DNA of 64,000 bases from Amycolatopsis sp. 195334CR (GCF_017309385.1 NZ_JAFJMJ010000001.1:3720001-3784000); one strand, 5' to 3'. Positions 18,446-27,050 are shown, counted from the first letter of the stretch. Numbers and translations: made by a program. Notes: generated by a model not told the origin, from the letters alone.

Positions 18446-18979
18446 TCAGGCCTGCCCGGTGTACAGCGCCGAGGCCTGGCTGTCGGGGCCCGGCCGCACC
18501 GACATCTTCAGCTCCACCGGGTCGGCGGGCATGGCGAAGGCGAAGGTGAGGCGCACGTTGCGGCCCGGTTCGACGTCCTTCCCGGCGTCGACGATGCCGG
18601 TGAAGCCCTGCGCCGAGTCGACCACCTGCTTGGCCGGTTCCCCGGCGACGGTGGCCGAGGCGGAGAAGCCGGAGAGGCGGTAGGGCTGCTTGCCGTCGTT
18701 GAGCAGGTTGACCTCGAAGGCCACCGCCCTGGCGCAGCGCGGGTAGGCGGTCGCGCTGGGCTGGAAGGTCCTCGGCGTGGAGACGAGCACGGTCAGGCCG
18801 TCCGGGAAGCGGAACTCGCGGCCGAAGTCGACCCGGCTCTCGGCGGGCACCATCGCCTGGTGCGCGGCCGGCTCGGTGCCGGGAATGGTCATCGCGGTGT
18901 TGGGCTCCATCTGGGTGGCGCCACAACCCGCCGTCGCCAGCAGCACGCAGGCGAGCAGCAGGGGTCTCCGCGAGCGCAC
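18446..18979 (-). CDS. Predicted lipoprotein, DUF4352-like
   Basis: A 177-residue protein with a lipoprotein signal: RSRRPLLLACVLLATAGCG, whose TAGC is the lipobox and whose cysteine becomes residue 1 of the mature form. The mature part looks like an immunoglobulin-like beta sandwich of the DUF4352 type (VAFEVNLLNDGKQPYRLSGFSASATVAGEP, VEPGRNVRLTFAFAMP), but this is a resemblance only. The GTG at 18979 is chosen because GGAG lies upstream; the ORF reaching 19051 has no signal peptide at its start. Confidence 0.75.
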   Translation of the reverse strand: MRSRRPLLLACVLLATAGCGATQMEPNTAMTIPGTEPAAHQAMVPAESRVDFGREFRFPDGLTVLVSTPRTFQPSATAYPRCARAVAFEVNLLNDGKQPYRLSGFSASATVAGEPAKQVVDSAQGFTGIVDAGKDVEPGRNVRLTFAFAMPADPVELKMSVRPGPDSQASALYTGQA

Positions 18980-19057
18980 TGGCCCTTCTCCTGTCCGCGT
19001 TCGGTGGTCGTTGGTCCGATCGGCGTAGGTACTTCGGCCGACGCGCTCCACTCTCTA

Positions 19058-19073
19058 CGTACCGTGCGGTACG
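19058..19073. promoter_or_regulatory. Palindromes upstream of the lipoprotein gene
   Basis: CGTACCG-TG-CGGTACG is a 7-bp-arm dyad 79 bp upstream of the lipoprotein start. A second one, GTGAC-N4-GTCAC, lies at about 19149-19162. Either could be an operator. The gap 18980-19201 holds nothing else recognisable. Confidence 0.35.
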
Positions 19074-19201
19074 CGCGAGCCGGATGGTCCGGTTGACGCG
19101 GAGCTGACGTCGGCCCGTGGCCGATCCGTGACCGATAATGCACGGCGGGTGACAGACGTCACGCAAGTGTCAGTGTTCAGAAGAATGCGCGAAACCCCAT
19201 C

Positions 19202-19384
19202 TCAAACCGCGAGAGCGAAGAAGAGTACGAAGATCGCCAGGCCGGCCAGCCAGGCGACGAGCAACCAGCCGAAGTCACGCCACGGGTTGACCGGGCGGGT
19301 GTCCTCGCCGGGGACGTAGACGCCACGCGCCTCGAACCAGTCGGCCCAGTCACCGATCCAGCGAAACGGGTTCTTCGCGGGCAC
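19202..19384 (-). CDS. Small single-pass membrane protein
   Basis: A 60-residue protein starting with GTG (VPAKNPFRWIGDWADWF) after a near-perfect Shine-Dalgarno, GGAGGTGA. The N-terminal two thirds are polar, and the last 26 residues (FGWLLVAWLAGLAIFVLFFALAV) form one membrane helix. No family is recognised. The ribosome binding site, high third-position GC and sensible topology argue that it is real. Confidence 0.72.
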   Translation of the reverse strand: MPAKNPFRWIGDWADWFEARGVYVPGEDTRPVNPWRDFGWLLVAWLAGLAIFVLFFALAV

Positions 19385-19410
19385 GGGCTCACCTCCTGGT
19401 CGCCGCCACC

Positions 19411-19809
19411 CTAGCCAACAGTGGCCGCGTTCGCCGCGTCGTAGCGTTCGCGGGCGGCGGAAATCGTTTCGCGGTGGCGCTCGGCCCACCGGGTCAGGCC
19501 GCGCAGCGAGCCGTACAGCTCCAGCGCCATCTCGGTGGAGGTGTACTCGACCTTCGGCGGCACGGTCGGGTAGACGGTCCGGACGAGCAGGCCGTCGCGT
19601 TCGAGGTTGCGCAGGGTCAGCGTGAGCATCCGGCGGCTGATGCCCTTCACCGCGCGCTCCAGCTCGGTGAACCGCACCGGCCCGTTCGACGCCTCCAGCA
19701 GGATCCCGATGGCCCACTTCCCGCTCACCCGCTGCAGGGCCTCGAGCACCGTGCACATCTCTTCCCCGTGGCTGACCTGCTCGGGCACACCGATGTTCCC
19801 CTGAGACAT
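19411..19809 (-). CDS. HxlR family transcriptional regulator
   Basis: A 132-residue winged-helix protein. The family pattern is complete: SGKWAIGILLEASNGPVRFTELERAVKGISRRMLT, NLERDGLLVRTVYPTVPPKVEYTST. An N-terminal cysteine (EEMCTVLEAL) occupies the position often used for redox or electrophile sensing in HxlR proteins. It is divergent from an MFS drug exporter 116 bp away, its likely target. Confidence 0.92.
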   Translation of the reverse strand: MSQGNIGVPEQVSHGEEMCTVLEALQRVSGKWAIGILLEASNGPVRFTELERAVKGISRRMLTLTLRNLERDGLLVRTVYPTVPPKVEYTSTEMALELYGSLRGLTRWAERHRETISAARERYDAANAATVG

Positions 19810-19925
19810 GAAAGTGCCTCCTTCCGCTCGCGCTCATGGTCACACAAGATGATCGCTGTAACAAGAAGTGCCCTGGCGCTGGCCAGGGGAAATTCTCTGA
19901 TTCAGCATTCTTGAGGGGATGGATC

Positions 19926-21347
19926 ATGCCCGAAAACGGTGGCTCGAGGTGGTTCGCGCTGAGCGTGCTCAGCGCGGCCACGCTGATGGTGGTGCTCGAC
20001 GGCTCGGTGGTCACCGTCGCGCTGCCGTGGATCCAGCGCGACCTCGGCTTCTCCCAGGCCGGGCTGGCCTGGGTGGTCAACGCCTACCTGATCGCCTTCG
20101 CCGGTTCGCTGCTGCTGTCCGGGCGGCTCGGCGACCTGCTCGGCCGCCGCCGGGTCTTCCTGGCCGGCATGGTGGTGTTCACCGCGGCCTCCCTGCTGTG
20201 CGGGATCGCCGCGGACCGGACCGCGCTGGTGGTCTTCCGGTTCCTCCAGGGCGCGGGCGGCGCGATGGCCTCGGCGGTGGTGCTCGGCATGATCGTCACG
20301 CTCTTCCCCGAACCGCGTGCGCAGGCCAAGGCGATCGGCGTCTACAGCTTCGTGCAGGCCGGTGGCTCGTCGATCGGGCTCATCGCGGGCGGTGTGCTGA
20401 CCCAGGGGCTGAGCTGGAACTGGGCCTTCTTCGTCAACCTGCCGATCGGCGTCGCGGCGATCGCGCTGACCTGGCGGCTGGTGGCCGCCGATCGCGGACC
20501 TGGGCTGCGGGAGGGCGCCGACCTCGCCGGTGCCGGACTGGTCACCGGCGGGCTGATGCTGCTGGTCTACACCATCGTGCAGGCCGAGGAGCACAGCTGG
20601 GGCAGTGCGCGGAGCATCGGCCTACTGGTGTTCTCGCTCGTGCTGCTGGCCGGTTTTGTGCTGCGGCAGGCGAAGGCGGCCAAACCGCTGCTGCCGCTGC
20701 GGGTGTTCCGGGTCCGCGCGGTGGCCGGGGCGAACCTGGTGATGGTGCTGATGGTGGCCGGGTTGTTCGGCTTCCAGTTCATCACCGCGCTCTACCTGCA
20801 GCGGGTGCTCGAACTGGACGCGCTGTGGACCGGGCTCGCCTTCCTACCCGCGCCGGTGACCATCGCGGTGTTCTCGCTCGGGTTCGCCGCCCGGCTGGCC
20901 GAGCGGTTCGGCGCCCGGCACGTGCTCACCGGCGGGCTGGTGCTGGTCGCGCTCTCACTGGCCTGGCTGGCCAGGGTGCCCGAGGCTGGACTGTACACAG
21001 TGGACGTTCTGCCGGTGCTGGTGATGATGGGGGCCGGCTTCGGCTCGGCGATGCCCGCGTTGATGGGACTGGCGATGTCCGGCGCCACGGCGAGTGATTC
21101 GGGCATCGCGTCCGGACTGATCAACACCACGCAGCAGGTCGGCGCGGCGATGGGTACCGCCGTACTGGCGACAGCGGCGACCACGCACAGCGCTGAGCTG
21201 CTCAGCACCGGCGTGGCGGAGAAAACCGCGCTGACAGAAGGCTTTCAGTTGTCGTACGGCTTGAGCGCGGGATTCGTGGCGCTCGCGGCGGTGACCGCCG
21301 CGGTGTTCCTGCGCCGCTCGGCCGAACGGGTGCACGCGGTGCGGTGA
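19926..21347 (+). CDS. MFS drug exporter, DHA2 (EmrB/QacA) type
   Basis: A 473-residue transporter with about 14 hydrophobic segments. LMVVLDGSVVTVALPWIQRDL (motif D1), the loop GRLGDLLGRRRVFLAG (motif A) and the FLQGAGGAMASAVVLGMI region place it in the drug:H+ antiporter-2 group. The ATG at 19926 follows a GAGGGGAT ribosome binding site. Control by the divergent HxlR gene is likely. The substrate is unknown. Confidence 0.92.
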   Translation: MPENGGSRWFALSVLSAATLMVVLDGSVVTVALPWIQRDLGFSQAGLAWVVNAYLIAFAGSLLLSGRLGDLLGRRRVFLAGMVVFTAASLLCGIAADRTALVVFRFLQGAGGAMASAVVLGMIVTLFPEPRAQAKAIGVYSFVQAGGSSIGLIAGGVLTQGLSWNWAFFVNLPIGVAAIALTWRLVAADRGPGLREGADLAGAGLVTGGLMLLVYTIVQAEEHSWGSARSIGLLVFSLVLLAGFVLRQAKAAKPLLPLRVFRVRAVAGANLVMVLMVAGLFGFQFITALYLQRVLELDALWTGLAFLPAPVTIAVFSLGFAARLAERFGARHVLTGGLVLVALSLAWLARVPEAGLYTVDVLPVLVMMGAGFGSAMPALMGLAMSGATASDSGIASGLINTTQQVGAAMGTAVLATAATTHSAELLSTGVAEKTALTEGFQLSYGLSAGFVALAAVTAAVFLRRSAERVHAVR

Positions 21348-21450
21348 AGGCGCGCGCGCGAACCACGATCGGGTTACGATCGGTGCCGCGGCACGGGTTT
21401 TCCCTGCCGCGGCAAGGTTGTGGGCTCGACCGCTAGCGCATGGAGCGACG

Positions 21451-22419
21451 ATGGTCCTGTTCGGCCTCGACATCAGCCATCACCAGGGTGGCAATCCCAA
21501 CCTGCACCAGGCACGCGCGGAGGGCGTGGAGTTCGTCATCTGCAAGGCGACCGAGAGCTCGGGTTTCGTCGACTCGCGCTTCCACGACAATATCGCGCGG
21601 GCCAAGGACGCGGGGCTGCTGGTCGCCGCGTACCACTACCAGCGCGCCGGGGTTTCCGCCGCGGCGCAGGTGGACAACGTGCGGCGGGTGGTGCCGCCGG
21701 GCATGCCGGTGATCCCGGACGTGGAGGGCAACAGCGGCAGCGTGGCGCTGACCAGGGAGATCGTGGATCGCTTGCGCGGGGCCGGTTATCCCGTTCCGCT
21801 GACGTACCTCCCGCGCTGGTACTGGCTGCAGCTCGGCCAGCCGTTGCTGGCCGGACTGCCCCCGCTGTGGTCCTCGCGCTACCCCGACAACGTGCAGGGC
21901 ACGATCCCCGAGGAATTCGCCGACGTGCCCTCGCACTACTGGAACGGGTACGGCGGCCTCGGCGTGGCGCTGCTGCAGTTCTCCAGTTCCGGCCGGGTCG
22001 CGGGGTACGCGCCGCTGGACCTCAACGCCTTCCGCGGCACCAGGCAGGAGTTCGCCGCCCTGCTCGGCGGGGGAGCACCGCCGGGATCTGACCCGACCAT
22101 CGAGGAGGAGAACCACATGGAGCTGGGCCCCGGAAGTACCGTGAGCAAAACGCTGGTCTGCCCCGCGGTACCCGCGGATCTGGTGATCAGCCTCGGTTTT
22201 GTCTCGTTCACCGTGCACCACATCAAGTTCTTCGGGCCGACCCCGGAAAGCGGGCACGCGGAACTCGCCTCCTACGGCGAGCAGGTGGTCGACCCGGCGC
22301 GGCCGTACGTGAAGCCGGCGCCGGAGGGCGCGATGACCGCGGAGATCCTGTACAGCCTGGCCCCCGCGGCCGAAGGCACCCCGCAGCACACCGCGGTGGC
22401 GGCCTTCCGGGGCCGCTGA
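21451..22419 (+). CDS. Glycoside hydrolase family 25 (lysozyme-like) protein
   Basis: A 322-residue protein. Residues 1 to about 205 form a GH25 muramidase domain: GLDISHHQGGNPNL at the N-terminus, VEFVICKATESSGFVDSRF, AYHYQ, and the catalytic Asp/Glu pair in IPDVEGN. The remaining 115 residues are a beta-rich tail of unknown role. No signal peptide is visible, so export would need another route, or the enzyme acts on lysis as phage endolysins do. No other phage genes surround it. Confidence 0.85.
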   Translation: MVLFGLDISHHQGGNPNLHQARAEGVEFVICKATESSGFVDSRFHDNIARAKDAGLLVAAYHYQRAGVSAAAQVDNVRRVVPPGMPVIPDVEGNSGSVALTREIVDRLRGAGYPVPLTYLPRWYWLQLGQPLLAGLPPLWSSRYPDNVQGTIPEEFADVPSHYWNGYGGLGVALLQFSSSGRVAGYAPLDLNAFRGTRQEFAALLGGGAPPGSDPTIEEENHMELGPGSTVSKTLVCPAVPADLVISLGFVSFTVHHIKFFGPTPESGHAELASYGEQVVDPARPYVKPAPEGAMTAEILYSLAPAAEGTPQHTAVAAFRGR

Positions 22420-22428
22420 CCCCGGCGG

Positions 22429-22502
22429 CTTCCTAGGCCGCCGCGCGCAACAGGCGGAGCTGGCCCTTCCTAGGCCGCCGCGCGCAACAGGCGGAGCTGG
22501 CC
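22429..22502. repeat. Perfect 37-bp tandem duplication at the end of the DinB-like gene
   Basis: Bases 22429-22465 are repeated exactly at 22466-22502. The copy nearer the gene holds the stop codon (22470-22472); the outer copy repeats the last codons and stop beyond the gene end. Perfect identity suggests a recent slippage event. Confidence 0.9.
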
Positions 22503-22991
22503 GATTTCGGCGGCGTTCTTCATCAGTTCCGCGTTCACCCAGGCCACCGTGTGCCCGACCGTCTTCGTCGGGTCGTCCGGCCACGGGAAGGTCGCGGGCG
22601 CGTCGAGTTCGGCGGCGGTGAGGTCGGCCAGCACGGCCGTCCACTCCGCGTGCAGGCCGCGCAGCCAGTCGATGGCCGGCTGACCCGGGCCGGGCCAGGC
22701 GATCTCGGTGCGCTCGCGCGGGGTGCGGCCCCGCGCGTGGTCCAGGGTGACCGACCACCACCAGCCGAGGTGCCAGGTGACCCAGCCCAGGGTCGGCACC
22801 GGGATGGGCGACGGCTCCTCCTCGGCGAAGTCCGGTACCCAGCCCCCGTCCGGGCCGGGGCGCATCGTCCAGTGGTGCTGGGCGGTGGTCCAGCCGAAGT
22901 CCTCCGGCACCAGTTCGGCCAGATGGAGTTCGAGCAGGGACCAGGTCAGTTCGTACTGCCAGCGGAGCAGTTCGGTACGCGAGTCGGGCAC
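22470..22991 (-). CDS. DinB superfamily protein
   Basis: A 173-residue four-helix-bundle protein of the DinB/YfiT type, some of which are metal-dependent thiol S-transferases. Seen: LRWQYELTWSLLELHLAEL, TLGWVTWHLGWWWSVTLDHARG with the first His ligand region, and VGHTVAWVNAELMKNAAEIG near the end. Start GTG 22991 (VPDSRTELLRW) is chosen by domain boundary; no clear ribosome binding site is seen. Its 3' end lies in a 37-bp tandem duplication. Confidence 0.75.
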   Translation of the reverse strand: MPDSRTELLRWQYELTWSLLELHLAELVPEDFGWTTAQHHWTMRPGPDGGWVPDFAEEEPSPIPVPTLGWVTWHLGWWWSVTLDHARGRTPRERTEIAWPGPGQPAIDWLRGLHAEWTAVLADLTAAELDAPATFPWPDDPTKTVGHTVAWVNAELMKNAAEIGQLRLLRAAA

Positions 22992-23350
22992 CGGCGGATG
23001 GTGGCATGTGCCCGGTCCGTCCCGGAAGCGGTTTTCCCGGTGGCCGCGCGGTCCGGTTGGGCGGCCGCCTCGCACGGGATGCACGTGCATCTGCGTGTGC
23101 AAGATCGGCCCCGCTGTGGCATGATGGGTGCGCGGCCGAACCCGGCCGACCGCCCGCCGCTCGCTTTCGGCCGCTGGGCGATCGAGGACGGCGAACGCCG
23201 GAAAAATGGTGTTCGATTCACCGCGCTCATTTTATTCGCGCATTGTTCGCGAAATTGCGGTGAAGCTTCCGCGCGCGCCGACCCATTAGTGGTCGTCCGC
23301 GTTCTCGGGCTGCGCCGGTACCGGTGTTCGGTCACTCGATCGAGTTATCC

Positions 23351-23360
23351 TCGAATATTC
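23351..23360. promoter_or_regulatory. GAATATTC site 1 (TCGAATATTC)
   Basis: First of four related palindromes in this locus. It matches 10 of 12 positions of TCGAATATTCGA, and lies 210 bp upstream of the small membrane protein gene. Confidence 0.5.
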
Positions 23361-23466
23361 AACTAATGTCGATGGCTGAGGTTGTTGACTATTTTCGCCC
23401 CGGATGCTGCGGGCAATAACGGTCGTGTGTAAAAATGCCTGAGATCTTACGGACGTAACTTTGGCA

Positions 23467-23482
23467 GGTCGAATATTCGACC
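23467..23482. promoter_or_regulatory. GAATATTC site 2, perfect 16-bp palindrome
   Basis: GGTCGAATATTCGACC is perfectly self-complementary. It lies 89 bp before the small membrane protein start, a position suited to a repressor site. Confidence 0.6.
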
Positions 23483-23570
23483 GGGGCGGGGTGGTCCCAA
23501 GATCAAAAAGGCGTGACTCCCATTGGCCGGGAGCCACGCCGGATGCCGCACACCCGTGAAGGAGCACAAC

Positions 23571-23876
23571 GTGACGATTGTAGATCCCGCGACCCCGGAA
23601 CCGCCGGGCGCCGACCCGGCTCGTTCGCCTGATCGGGCGGCGCGGCACCGCCGCCCGCCGCGGTCGTGGCCGGAGCTGGCCGCCGAGGTGCTCGGCGGCT
23701 GGGCCACCACGCTGCGCGTGGCGCTGCTGGCCGCGGTGCTGCTCGGGGGCGCGGGGGTGGTCTTCTTCGGCGCCTCGGCCGGCGCGGGCATCTCCGGCTC
23801 CGTGCTCGCGGTGACGATCCTGCTCGCCTGCCTGCGCGGACGCGCCCCCGGCGGGCCCGCCGAGCCCGCCGAGTGA
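23571..23876 (+). CDS. Small two-helix membrane protein
   Basis: A 101-residue protein starting GTG 6 bases after GAAGGAG. A Pro/Arg-rich N-terminus (about 40 residues) is followed by two predicted membrane helices (LRVALLAAVLLGGAGVVFF and SGSVLAVTILLACL) and a Pro/Gly tail. No family is recognised. It lies between GAATATTC sites 2 and 3 and upstream of DUF397/XRE, so it may belong to the same regulated locus. Confidence 0.7.
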   Translation: MTIVDPATPEPPGADPARSPDRAARHRRPPRSWPELAAEVLGGWATTLRVALLAAVLLGGAGVVFFGASAGAGISGSVLAVTILLACLRGRAPGGPAEPAE

Positions 23877-23981
23877 TCACCCCGGCGGCGCCGGGTCACC
23901 CCCGGCGCCGCCGTCCCCGCCGAACCCGATGGAGTGAGAAATGCCGGAACCAGCCAGGACAGCCGCCGCGCGGGCTTGCGC

Positions 23982-24020
23982 ATCGAATATTCGATCCACA
24001 TTCTTGAATCGAATATTCGA
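23982..24020. promoter_or_regulatory. GAATATTC sites 3 and 4 upstream of the DUF397 gene
   Basis: ATCGAATATTCGAT (23982-23995, perfect palindrome) and TCGAATATTCGA (24009-24020) have centres 26 bp apart. Both lie within 75 bp of the DUF397 start. Together with sites 1 and 2 they suggest one DNA-binding protein, perhaps the XRE regulator encoded downstream. Confidence 0.62.
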
Positions 24021-24052
24021 GGTTCCGTACCGGCGAGCAGCGAGGGGGACTC

Positions 24053-24283
24053 ATGCAGACCTACGACCCGTATTCGATCGGCGACCGCTTCGCCCCGGCG
24101 GGCTGGCAGCGGCCGGCGGCCTGCGGCCCGAATGGGGCGAACTGCGTCGAAGTGAACGTGGCCGGCCGGGAAATGATCGGGGTGCGCGACGGCAAGCTCC
24201 CCGATTCACCGGTGCTGGTTTTCGAGGCCGGGGAGTGGGCCGACTTCGTCGAGTCGGTCCGGGCCGGCCAGTTCGACAGCTGA
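24053..24283 (+). CDS. DUF397 small protein
   Basis: A 76-residue protein with the DUF397 pattern W..P..CGPNGANCVEVNV......IGVRDGKLPDSPVLVFEAGEWADFVESVRAGQFD. These proteins are encoded beside XRE/DUF5753 regulators across Actinobacteria, as in the WhiJ-type loci of Streptomyces, and probably modify the partner's DNA binding. The partner gene begins 31 bases after the stop. Two GAATATTC palindromes lie upstream. Confidence 0.93.
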   Translation: MQTYDPYSIGDRFAPAGWQRPAACGPNGANCVEVNVAGREMIGVRDGKLPDSPVLVFEAGEWADFVESVRAGQFDS

Positions 24284-24314
24284 GCACCGGCCGGAATGGC
24301 GAGCGGAGCTTTTC

Positions 24315-25184
24315 GTGAGCCATTCCGGAACGGCCGATTCGGTCCGCGCCCGGCGCCGCCGGATCGGCTCGCTGCTGCGGGCCGCGCGCAAGGCGGCCGG
24401 CGTGACCCAGGTCGAGGTGAAGGGTGTGCTCGCGTGCAGCCAGTCCACCGTCACCAAGATCGAGAACGGCACCACCACGATCTCCGCGGAGAACCTCGGC
24501 GAGCTGATCGACTTCCTCGACGTCGACCAGGTCACCGCGGCCGAACTCCGGCGGCTCAACGAGGTGAACTCGGTCAGCAGGCTCCGGCCCGGCCGCCGCC
24601 GGGCCGGGCCCGCCTGGTTCGGGGACGTCCCCGAACTGGAGCTGCGGGCGTCGGAGATCCGGTCGTGGACCGGGGAGCGCATTCCCGGGGTGCTCCAGTC
24701 CGAGCAGTACATGCTGGCGCAGTTCCAGGCCGCGGGCTGTGCCAACGTGCCCGACCTGATCGCCGCCCGCAAGGATCGGCAGCGCATCTTCGACCGCGAG
24801 GGCCGCCGCGAGTTCCTGCTCAGCGAGTCCGCGCTGGACCGGCTCTGCGCCACCGCGACCCCGCTGATGGCGCTGGACGAGGTGCAGCACCTGCTCAAGA
24901 CCGGCGAACTGGCCGGGGTCCGGATCCGGATCGTGCCGTACGGCCGCGGCCTCTACCTGGAGCCGGACTTCACCATTCTCGGCTTCCCCGACGAGCCCGA
25001 TCAGGTGTACGTCGAGTACGTGAGCGGAAAGCTCCTGCTGCACAAGAAGAACGACGTGACCGAGCACCAGCGCGCGTGGGCCGCGCTGGACGGGCGGGCG
25101 GCCACCGCGGCGGAGTCGGCCCGGTTCCTGGTCGCGCTCCGGGACCGGCTCGACGCGAGCCTGTTCGGCAAGGCGGCCCGGTGA
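24315..25184 (+). CDS. XRE family regulator with DUF5753 domain
   Basis: A 289-residue WhiJ-like regulator. The helix-turn-helix is in residues of about 15-70 (LLRAARKAAGVTQVEVKGVLACSQSTVTKIENGTTTI); DUF5753 covers the rest, with EIRSWTGERIPGVLQSEQYMLAQF, DRQRIFDREGRREFLLSESAL, IRIVPYGRG, VYVEYVSGKLLL and LRDRLDASLF at the end. GTG start with GGAG upstream. It forms the usual pair with DUF397 and likely binds the nearby palindromes. Confidence 0.95.
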   Translation: MSHSGTADSVRARRRRIGSLLRAARKAAGVTQVEVKGVLACSQSTVTKIENGTTTISAENLGELIDFLDVDQVTAAELRRLNEVNSVSRLRPGRRRAGPAWFGDVPELELRASEIRSWTGERIPGVLQSEQYMLAQFQAAGCANVPDLIAARKDRQRIFDREGRREFLLSESALDRLCATATPLMALDEVQHLLKTGELAGVRIRIVPYGRGLYLEPDFTILGFPDEPDQVYVEYVSGKLLLHKKNDVTEHQRAWAALDGRAATAAESARFLVALRDRLDASLFGKAAR

Positions 25185-25187
25185 TCC

Positions 25188-27050
25188 TCACGGCTCCTCC
25201 GGCTCCATCAGCAGGATGGTCCCGTGGATCTCGTGGCCGGTGGTGTGCAGCGAACCGCAGTGCAACCGGAGCGAGATCCGGCGGCCCCGCCGGTTCACCG
25301 CCTTCAGCGACAGGGTCTCGGTGAACTGCGCGTCCTGCAACGCCGCGCGCACGCTCGGGCGCAGGTCGGCCACCGGCAGGCCGATGTCGAGGTTCAGCAG
25401 GTGCTCACCGATCGCCTCTTCGCTCCGGATGCCCCACAGGTCCTCGGCACCGCGGTTCCACGCGGTCACCCGCATCTCGGTGTCGGTGATGATCACGCCC
25501 GAGCGCAGTGAGGTCAGCACCGCGGCCAGGAAGTCGTTGACCTGGTTGAGCTCGACGCTGCGGTCGCGCAGCGTGTCGTTGATCGCCTGCAGTTCGTCGT
25601 TGGTGGACTGGAGTTCCTCGTTCATCGTCTCCAGTTCCTCGTTCGTGGACTGGAGTTCCTCGTTCGTGGTTTCCAGCTCTTCGACGGTGGACTGGAGTTC
25701 CTCGTTGGTGGTCTCCAGTTCCTCGTTGGTCGACTGGAGCTCCTCGTAGGCGGATTCGAGCTGCCGGTTCGCGTGGGCGAGTTCGTCGAGCAGGGACCTG
25801 GCCGCGGTGACGTCGTGGAACGAGATCGCCACCCCGAGCAGCCCGTTCTCCGTGTCCACCAGCGGGTTGACGTGGATCTCCAGCCACATGGTCTCGCCGG
25901 GCCCGCGCTGCCACTCGACGTCCTTGATCCGGATGCTCCGGCGTTCCACTTTGGACTGTTCGACGTAGCCGCGCAGTTCGACCGGCCGGTAGGACAGCTC
26001 CAGGTCGCGCAGTGGGCGCCCGACGTCGCGGTGGGACAGCCCGAACACCTGCTCCGCCTGCTGGTTGATCAGGGCCACCAGATCGTCCCCGGTGAGCACC
26101 ATCTGGGCGACCGGGGAGGTCGAGTACGCGTAGTTCCGCAGCTGGTCGAGGCTGCCGATCTCGCCGCCGCGGTCGTGCGCGAAGGACTGGGTGGAGAAGT
26201 ACCCGGTCCCGGACGGGGAGGTGATGGACTTGCGGAACAGCCGCTGCTTCAGATCGACCGGCTCGAAGAGCCGGCTGTGGGACAGCAACATCTCCGCCTT
26301 CCCCAGGAACAGCAGGCCCCTCGGGGCGAGCGCGAAGTGCAGCCGGTTGAGGATCTTCGCCTGGGTCTCGGCGTTGAAGTACATCAGCGTGTTGCGGCAG
26401 ACCAGCAGGTCGATCCGGGAGATCGGGGCGTCCTGCACCAGGTCGTTGCGGCCGAAGATGACCGAGCGCCGCAGGTCCTTGCGGAAGGTGAACTTGTCAC
26501 CCTGGCGTTCGAAGTAGGTAGTGCGCAGTTCCGACGGCACGTTCTCCACCGCGTTCTCCGAGTACGCCGCGTGCCGCGCGTCCGCGAGCGCCGGCTCGTC
26601 CACGTCGGTGGCGTAGATCTTCACCCGCTGACGGAAGCGCTCGGGGCCGATCGCCTCGGCGAACGCCATCGCCAGCGTGTAGGCCTCTTCACCGGAGGCG
26701 CAGCCCGCGCTCCAGATCCGGATCTGGTCCTCCGGGGAGCGCTCGGCGAGCAGTGCCGGGATGAACGTCTCGCGCAGCACGGCCCACGCGTCGGGGTCGC
26801 GGAAGAAACTGGTGACGTTGATCAGGATCGTGTCGAACAGCGCGTTGAACTCTTCGACGTCGAGCTGGAGGTGATCGATGTAGTCGGCGTAGTGCTCGAT
26901 CCCGACCTGGTGCATCCGCCGCTGCACCCGGCGAGCGAGGCTGGTCCGCTTGTAACCGGTGAAGTCGAACCCGCGCGACTCCTTCAGGTACAGCAGAACC
27001 GCCTCGAACTCGGGGTCCGCCTGGTTGTCCGCCATTGCCACATCAGGCAC
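25188..27050 (-). CDS. CheR-type methyltransferase with PAS domains and long coiled coil
   Basis: A 620-residue protein. Residues of about 10-280 are a CheR glutamate methyltransferase with its N-terminal helical domain and SAM site IRIWSAGCASGEEAYTLAM; IDLLVCRNTLMYF is also typical. A PAS domain follows, then a coiled coil of 7-residue repeats (ELQSTNEELETTNEELQST), then a second PAS domain (ITDTEMRVTAWNRGAEDLWG). There is no histidine kinase domain. The start is GTG 27050, overlapping the upstream stop by 8 bases; ATG 27035 is the alternative. It is third in an operon with CheB and STAS-ATPase genes. Confidence 0.9.
   Translation of the reverse strand: MPDVAMADNQADPEFEAVLLYLKESRGFDFTGYKRTSLARRVQRRMHQVGIEHYADYIDHLQLDVEEFNALFDTILINVTSFFRDPDAWAVLRETFIPALLAERSPEDQIRIWSAGCASGEEAYTLAMAFAEAIGPERFRQRVKIYATDVDEPALADARHAAYSENAVENVPSELRTTYFERQGDKFTFRKDLRRSVIFGRNDLVQDAPISRIDLLVCRNTLMYFNAETQAKILNRLHFALAPRGLLFLGKAEMLLSHSRLFEPVDLKQRLFRKSITSPSGTGYFSTQSFAHDRGGEIGSLDQLRNYAYSTSPVAQMVLTGDDLVALINQQAEQVFGLSHRDVGRPLRDLELSYRPVELRGYVEQSKVERRSIRIKDVEWQRGPGETMWLEIHVNPLVDTENGLLGVAISFHDVTAARSLLDELAHANRQLESAYEELQSTNEELETTNEELQSTVEELETTNEELQSTNEELETMNEELQSTNDELQAINDTLRDRSVELNQVNDFLAAVLTSLRSGVIITDTEMRVTAWNRGAEDLWGIRSEEAIGEHLLNLDIGLPVADLRPSVRAALQDAQFTETLSLKAVNRRGRRISLRLHCGSLHTTGHEIHGTILLMEPEEP
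25577..25755 (-). repeat. In-frame 21-bp repeats encoding the coiled coil
   Basis: About eight in-frame 21-bp units encode EELQSTN / EELETTN heptads. Repeats of this type join CheR and PAS/kinase parts in CheB/CheR fusion proteins. Near-identical DNA units make the length prone to change by slippage. Confidence 0.85.

Larger units (their letters stand above)
22992..23570. other. Long AT-richer intergenic region
   Basis: About 580 bp without a supportable gene. It is visibly richer in A and T than its surroundings (around 23190-23460). It contains the dyad TTCGCG-N7-CGCGAA (23234-23252) and two GAATATTC sites (23351-23360 and 23467-23482). It looks like a regulatory region, perhaps of foreign origin, for the small membrane gene at 23571. 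Confidence 0.6.

Noticed and set aside
21418..22419. Prophage remnant
   Set aside because: The GH25 protein alone suggests phage, but no integrase, structural gene, attachment repeats or tRNA target is nearby.
23941..24318. 125-codon + strand open frame overlapping DUF397
   Set aside because: It overlaps a well-matched DUF397 gene in another frame, covers the regulatory palindromes, and has no domain or good ribosome binding site.
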